Part shown: piece after piece, positions 58,236-64,000 of the stretch
Numbering within the stretch: the first letter of the stretch is position 1
How the letters are laid out: each line of letters begins with the position of its first letter
Source of the DNA: Linnemannia schmuckeri
Lineage: Eukaryota > Mortierellomycota > Mortierellomycetes > Mortierellales > Mortierellaceae
Direction of reading: 5' to 3'
DNA length: 64,000 nucleotides
Assembly: GCA_029449235.1 (NCBI GenBank)
Contig: JANATG010000009.1
Location: forward strand, 806,001-870,000
Position numbers and translations under genes: made by a program
Notes under the pieces: generated by a model
What the model saw: the letters and a program-made list of their open reading frames with translations, nothing else
What the model was told of the DNA's origin: nothing
Databases searched by the model: none

Positions 58236-60865
58236 TTACCACCCAGAGTGGTTCCTGTTTACCCCACCTCCTCCCGCTCCATTGCCGGATGACCCTTTCG
58301 AGTCCAGTGGAACCATAATTGAGCTGGCTGCCCTTGTTGCGTTGGGCGCTGACGATGTTACAGACATAGAGAGCGCGGCACTTGCACTATTATGGCTTCC
58401 AGGAGGAGAGACAGGAGAGATCATTCCAGATGGGCCTCCTTGGCCAAAGGACTGTGAGAGCGGATATGAGTTAGAGGGGGCGGATGAGGCAGCTCCCATG
58501 AACGACGATCCAACGGGGGAAGACAAACCCATCATGGACGAAGAGCGAGAATGTCCTGCACCGCCGCTGTAGTCCGACGCTCCAGTGCCTCCGTTGTTGC
58601 CGTAGTCATGGAAGCTCCGATAGTTTTGTGAGCCGTAGCCCTGAGGGCTGGCACCACTGGCACTACCGGCTCCACTTGTCCGGTTGGAAGAGGGTGGTGA
58701 GAAGCCGTAGCCCACCGAGCCATAGAAAGCCGAGCCTGCGCCTCCGTTCTGGTTCAAGTGATTGTAGGTGTGTTGAGGGCTGCCACTATGTTGATTGTGG
58801 CCATAATCGCCATAGTGGCCGGATCCTCCTGCTCCATAGGGTGTGCTGGCTGGCATTGAAAGAGGCCGTCCTCCGTTGGGGAGCGAGCCGGATGTGTTTC
58901 CGCCATTCTGGGTAAAGTAAAGCCCAGTGTTGGAGAAGGAAGAAGGAGCGCCGTTGGTCGAGTAGAACGAGTTGGCTGAGCCATAGTCACCATGAGTGGG
59001 CGCCGTGGGCGATGTGGGCGAAAAGATACCACCCTGGTGATGATGCTGAGTGTTGAGTCCTGAAAGAGCAAAAGACGATGTCATTGACGTGGCATAAGAC
59101 CCCTGCTGTTGCTGTTGGTCCATGTGCTGGAGCTGGTCTTGTGGTGAGGCATAATTGTGATCGTGGCTCAAAAGGTGAGAATGGCGCCTGTTTCCTGAGG
59201 AAGAGGGAGGCATGACGGGGATAATGGTGGGAGCAGGAGGGGTGTCGATTTTGAACAGGTAGGGGTCGCTCTCCTGACCAGGACGCTTGGGCAGTACTGG
59301 CACTGGAGTCAATGGGATCTCAGGCGCGGGACCGGTTGGCATTGGGTGAGGGGTAGGATCACTGGTGGCGCGTCGGCTGGCACGTTTGCTAGACGCAGAC
59401 CTCTGTCCTGCACTGCTTCTCCTGGATGTCCGGCCTGTCCGTGCAGCACCTCCGTTGGAACCAGTTCCTGTAACTTGGGCTTGATCGAGTGGGGCCTGGT
59501 GGTTGGGGTCTAGTTTCCAATAAGAACCCTTGCCGGGCTCGCTCGGAGGTCTCGGCACACGCATGAAAGCCTTATTCAAGGAAAGGTTGTGACGAATGGA
59601 ATTCTAAAAGGTTTGAAAGGAAGAATGAGAGCAAGGGTTGTTTAGTGAGTAAGAGAGTTAACGGTGGTGGGTCGAGATTGCCAAACAGAGACCTTTGTCC
59701 AGTTTTCATCGCCCCCTACTCTAGCGCAGAAAACAGGCTTGTCGACATTGAGAGCACTTTTTTCTTTCCCTTCCTTCTGTTGGCTCTCGCCTTTTTTTCT
59801 TTTTCCTTTTTTTCTTTCCCAGTGGTCCATCATTTTTTTTGCAAGCCGCAGGGAATATGTGGGGTTGCGGTGGGTGAAAGTTGCTTTGTCAATGTCAACA
59901 ACCCCTTTTGTCCACGCGGGCACCCCTTCCCTCTGGCTCGCAACATGCTCTACAACATACCGCCCTCTTTTTTTCTTTTTATATCATTTTTTTTTTTTTA
60001 CCTTCCAGCCATTAATGGCGGTTCGATACCAGGGATATCGCTCCATGACCCACTCGTAAATCTCATTCAGTGTCATCTGTTTCTGTGCACTCTCTGAAAT
60101 CGCCGTCGTGATCAAGGACGAGTATGAATATGTCGGTTTGGGGTACTTCGAGTGAAAGTGTTCCAGTCCTGGAGGGACCTCGGGCGCCTTCTTTGTGCCA
60201 GCGCCGGTCTTCTTCTTTGCTGGCTTTGCAGCTCCTCCTCCATCGCCCGCACGTTCTGTCGAAGACTTCATTGATGCAGTTCCTATTGGATACAAAAGAA
60301 GTTTTTTTGTTGTTGTTGGTTTGACCAAGTTGTGGGGAAGAGAGAAACAGAACAAGATGCTTAGTACATGGATGGTGTCATTGTATGACCACTTCTTTTC
60401 AAGAAAACGAAGAAAAAAAAATCCCGCGACAGTCTGCGCCTGCTGCTGTGATAATTTTTGTTGTTTGTTGTGTTGTTTAGGTGAACGCCGTGTATCGTGT
60501 ATGGAGCATTGCTGAGGTAAACAAGAATCTGATAGACAAAAAGTCACCGAAAAGATCGGTGTACTGTAGAAAAAAAAGGGAGTGAAAAAAAGAGAGCAAA
60601 AAGAGGGAAAGAAGTAGGGAAGGAAGGAGAAATAAAAAAAAAAACGCAACAGGGTCGTACCTGACACGGAGCTTGGGGTACTGATTCCTGCGGAGGGTGG
60701 TGGTTGCGAATGGGAATTTGGAGGCGCGTATCTCGCAGAGTTGGGTGAGGACGAAGGGGAGTACGATGGTTGATATGGAGAGTAGTTCAGTAGATCGTTC
60801 ATGGGCTGGGACCACTGCATGCCGCCCTTGGACGAAGACACTGGATTCTGTTCGAGCTTTGTCAT
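58236..60865 (-). CDS. Forkhead-domain transcription factor
   Basis: Exons 60865-60661, 60282-60002 and 59603-58236 give 617 aa. The winged-helix domain spans about residues 116-205: KPTYSYSSLITTAI, MTLNEIYEWVMERYPWYRTA, then across intron 2 the recognition helix NSIRHNLSLNKAFMRVPRP and the wing GKGSYWKLDP. The intron between GWK and NSIRHNLS falls inside the recognition-helix region. A basic tract (AKKKTGAGTKKAP) precedes the domain and a Ser/Arg-rich basic stretch (RTSRRSSAGQRSASSKRASR) follows, likely nuclear signals. The rest is Gly/Ser/Tyr/Pro-rich and disordered, ending GGGGVNRNHSGW. Which fungal forkhead group it belongs to (Fkh, Sep1, Hcm1 or Fhl1-like) is not decided; no FHA domain is present, which argues against Fkh1/2 and Fhl1. 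Confidence 0.95.
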
Positions 60866-62540
60866 GAAAGGACGGTCTGGGGGATATATGTAAGAAAAAT
60901 AGTGCAGTCGGGTATGTTGATAGATTTTTTCGTGCTTGTTTTAAAGGTATGCTGACGATATGTGAGAGAAAGAGAGACAGAGAGAGAGGACAGAAGTGTG
61001 ACGCTGCAGGTACGGACGGATGCGAGCAAAAGAGTTGCGTGTGTATGTGCGTATGTGAGAGAGTGGTGAGTATGCGAGGTTGAGAGAAGAAGAGAATAGA
61101 AAGGAGAACGTGGTTTTTTCGGGGAAGAGGGCTGAGTCAAGGAAAGAGAAGATGAAGGACTGGATAAAAAGAGCGAGAGAAGGAGTGAAGGAGCAAAGGA
61201 GGGGAAGAGAGAGTGAGAGATAGAAAGAGGGGAAGGGGTAAAGAAGAGTAAAAAGGAAGCTAAGAAAGAGGAAAAGGAAGAGAGAAGGAAGAATCAAAGA
61301 AGGAAGAGAGAGAAGAGAAGAGAAAGAGAGGGAAAGAGTGACAAATGAGACCAAGGAAATAAAAAGAGGGGGAAATGAAGGTTAAGTGACAGTCCCCAGC
61401 GTTGTTTGGGTGATGGACAAGGACTGGCTTGGATGTGGGGACCCGAAAGTATGAGAGGATACCACAACAACAAATAGGGAGGGGGAAAGGGATGAACGAA
61501 CGGAGAGAAAGTGAAGGGAAGAGAGGGAAAGAGGTGGGAAAGATGGGAAGAGAGGAAAAAGAGCGAAGAGAGAGGAGGAAAGAGAAAGAGAAGGAAAGGA
61601 AGGATTACAATAACAACAACTTGTTTGTGATATTAAAAAAGAAGAAAGGAGATTATCGCAATGAAAGGGCTGGGAACTGAACTGGTCGTGATTGTCAGAG
61701 GGAGAGAAGGCGAAAGAGAGGAAAAAAGGTAACGAGAAAATAAGAAGAGAAGATAGAAATGAAGACAAAAGAAAAGGTACGTTCCTTGCTGAGGATTGAA
61801 CAAAAGCGAAATGAAAAAGAGTGCTGTCTCTTCTCTTCTTCTTTGTCACTGGTTTCTCCTTTCCACTGTTCGTTCCTTGTTCAGTTGCCCGTTCGTATTC
61901 GTTCGTTTCTTTTCGTTCGTTTCGGTGAGTTGTTCTTGATGGCTGACCAACGGCAGGAGAGGAACAAAAAGGATTGACCTGGATTATGGTTTATGTTGTT
62001 GTTTGGGTATTCACCCCTCACCCCCTTTCACTTCAAAAAAGAGAGTATTCAATTAAAATTTTACCCAGTTGGCCAGTTGGCGTAGGGGTTTCTCCTTTTT
62101 CTCTTTTCTCCTGTGGCAGAGCAAGTGGGCAAGGACAAGCGAGAATAAGCATCTTCCCAAGGGAACTAATGTGAGTGAGAGGGAGACGAGAATGACAGAG
62201 CGAGAGAGAGCGGAGCGAGGGTAAAAGAAAGAAAAATAGAGAGCAGAGACGGACAGACAAAACAGACGACCAGTCAGACAAACAGACAGACATACAGACA
62301 TACAGACATATAGACATATAGACAGGCAGACAAAGGACAAGAACAAGGAACGCAGAACAAGGAACATGGCCAAGAGTCAACAAGCAAAAAGAGACAAAGG
62401 AAGAGGCCGAGGGCAAGATAAGGTTACGAGGCGTGCGCGCGTGATTGACCGTTTCTTGCGGACCTCTCACATCGCAGCATTTAATTCTCTGAGTATTCAA
62501 TCGGACCTGCAATTCAATAATGAATGACTGATTGGTTGAA
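60866..62540 (-). promoter_or_regulatory. Long purine-rich upstream region of the forkhead gene
   Basis: 60950-61760 is almost wholly purine on the plus strand, so the forkhead mRNA leader, if transcribed, would be CT-rich for more than 800 nt. A CAGACATA-type tandem lies at 62251-62336. Long Ser/Leu/Phe ORFs on the minus strand here reflect base composition and are not called. Confidence 0.5.
62251..62336. repeat. CAGACATA-type tandem repeat
   Basis: An imperfect tandem of CAGACA, CAGACATA and TAGACATA units upstream of the forkhead gene. Confidence 0.85.
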
Positions 62541-64000
62541 TTCAACTCTGATGGAAGTCAATCCGTCTCAGTTCATTCGATACTATTCAATCGATCATCT
62601 TCGTTTTTTATTTGGTTTTTTTTTCCTCCCTCTTCTTCATACCTTAAAAAACTACGCTCTCATATTCTCTCTACCACACTCTCGCTCTTATAGATCATAC
62701 ACGCATCGTACCATCCTACTCTCTTGCAATAACACATATGACAAGTTGAAAAATGTCCCGAAGGGAATTTATTTTTCGTCTCGCTCACCCTTTTTCTTTT
62801 TTCTTTTTTTTTTTTTCTGCAGCCTGCAGGTCTATCTCTCCATCGGCGTATCCAATCCATCCATATCCATCAACTCACATTTTTTAAAGTTCTGCTTGCA
62901 CTAAGAAAAAAGGCAGCTTTTTTTTATGGTCAGGGGAAAGAAGGGACGGAAGGAAGAAAAAGAAGAAACTTGTTTAGACGCCCAAAAAAAAAAAAAAAAA
63001 AAAAAAAAAAGAGAGAGGCTCAGTGCTCATAAAAATCGATCGTGGAGAGGGTGGGGGAAGAGAAGGGAGAGGGGGGATGAATTGAGCGAGCGAGTGAAAA
63101 AGACGGGGGGGGTGGAAGGAGGAGGGGAACAAGGAAACAACGAGATGACACGAACAAGGCACGGCACAGGCAGGCAACGTTCAATTCAAATACACTTTAT
63201 GAGGCTTCAAAAGAACCCGCCGTGTTAAACTCTGCACTTGATACCAGACAACGTTTTTTGATTTGTTCAGAGGGTAGTCAAAAAATATGGCATGGGAAAA
63301 TAACAACAGAACGAAGAGGGTGCACGTCGACTCTATTAAAACGACACCTCCAGCCCTAACTCCCGTCTTCCATACAGAAGACTTCCCATTACCATTACTC
63401 CAGGGTGGATGGCGGGTCGAGGGCAGAAGAGAAAAAGAAGGTTGTCTCTCTAACTTTTGACTTGACATCAACTTGCAAACCACCATTGGTATTATCCTTC
63501 ATGAAATAGATGGATGACCCAAGAGTCGGGCTTTTTTTTAGGTCTACTGCTACTCCGACAATCGACCGGTCGGGTTGCATTTGCTAAAACGTCTTCATTT
63601 GTTTTGTTGTTTTGTTGTTGTTTGTTGATTTGTTGTTGCTGCTGTTTTTTGACTCTGTCTCTGAAGGCTGTGCGGACGCATTTCTTTTTTGGAGGTGCGC
63701 GTGTGTATGCTTTTTATTATCGAAATCTAACAAGGAGTAAGTAAATCAGGGACATATGCACGGAGCAGCAGAAGTAACAAAAAACAAAGATAAAAAGATA
63801 TCATCTCAAACAACTAATCATGGCAAATTGCAGCAGCAGATTTTTTGGAAGAGGAAACATTGAAATGGAACAAAACGAGAAAGAGTGTGTGCGCTCTTAT
63901 GTGTGCTCAAGTTGCATCCGTGTCGGGACATGAAATAGAAAAAAATAAGCAAACTGCTATCGGTAGGCTCCATCGCGTGTTCACAAAAGTACAGTACACA
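62541..64000. other. Right-end region, no supported gene
   Basis: About 1.5 kb with CT-rich DNA (62560-62830), an A27 run (62984-63010), G/A-rich DNA (63020-63150) and unique sequence to the end. A 61-codon minus-strand ORF (63580-63395) has unbiased composition, but I see no splice or family support. Confidence 0.5.
62984..63010. repeat. A27 homopolymer
   Basis: An A run in gene-free DNA near the right end. Confidence 0.95.

Noticed and set aside
61380..61850. Long minus-strand ORFs of Ser/Leu/Phe upstream of the forkhead gene
   Set aside because: They arise from an almost pure purine/pyrimidine strand bias, show no family similarity and overlap equally open ORFs in other frames.
63395..63580. 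A 61-codon minus-strand ORF with balanced composition near the right end
   Set aside because: No splice partner, leader or family support; too short to call.

Overview
This window looks like nuclear DNA of a filamentous, early-diverging fungus. I infer Mucoromycota, probably Mortierellomycotina, from short GT-AG introns of about 50-130 nt in almost every gene, long Ser/Thr/Gln-rich proteins, CT-rich 5' leaders, many A/T homopolymer runs, and ordinary fungal housekeeping genes. There is no prokaryotic operon logic. Exon joins were read by eye and each was checked for phase, so every spliced model below gives an intact frame. No RNA gene, CRISPR array, transposon ORF or viral gene was recognised.

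Layout. 0-7.3 kb is a dense housekeeping block: the 5' end of PRP8 (-), an FAHD1-type acylpyruvase (+), the ribosome-biogenesis factor TSR1 (-) and the spliceosome-associated protein cactin (+), set as divergent pairs. 7.4-9.1 kb holds a drug-transporter-like MFS gene (-) broken by three frameshifts and two in-frame stops. 10.1-13.6 kb carries an emp24/p24 cargo receptor (+) and an Arb1-type Argonaute-chaperone subunit (+).

14.1-28.2 kb is the accessory-looking part. Two unrecognised minus-strand paralogues (called A1 and A2 here) lie at its edges and share the same intron pattern and a C-terminal domain with a possible metal-binding Cys/His cluster. Between them are a possible decayed gene (B1), an unrecognised intact gene (B2), a duplicated non-coding block downstream of B1 and B2, and a five-unit diverged tandem repeat of about 205 bp.

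30.3-38.5 kb has a seven-exon coiled-coil protein resembling the plant At4g15545 family (-), a 118-aa orphan (-) and a 500-aa low-complexity protein (+). 38.7-43.7 kb is a head-to-head pair of pentatricopeptide-repeat genes. 44.5-53.6 kb is ATG2 (11 exons, about 2459 aa). 53.9-60.9 kb has LCP5/neuroguidin, the 18S rRNA dimethylase DIM1 and a forkhead transcription factor, all minus. 60.9-64 kb is low-complexity DNA without a supported gene.

Functional themes: small-subunit ribosome assembly (TSR1, LCP5, DIM1), splicing (PRP8, cactin), organelle RNA handling (two PPR proteins), membrane traffic and autophagy (emp24, ATG2), and gene regulation (Arb1, forkhead, possibly A1/A2). These genes are scattered, so I do not propose an operon-like unit. 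The strongest candidate for something undescribed is the A1/A2 family and the duplicated DNA around it.
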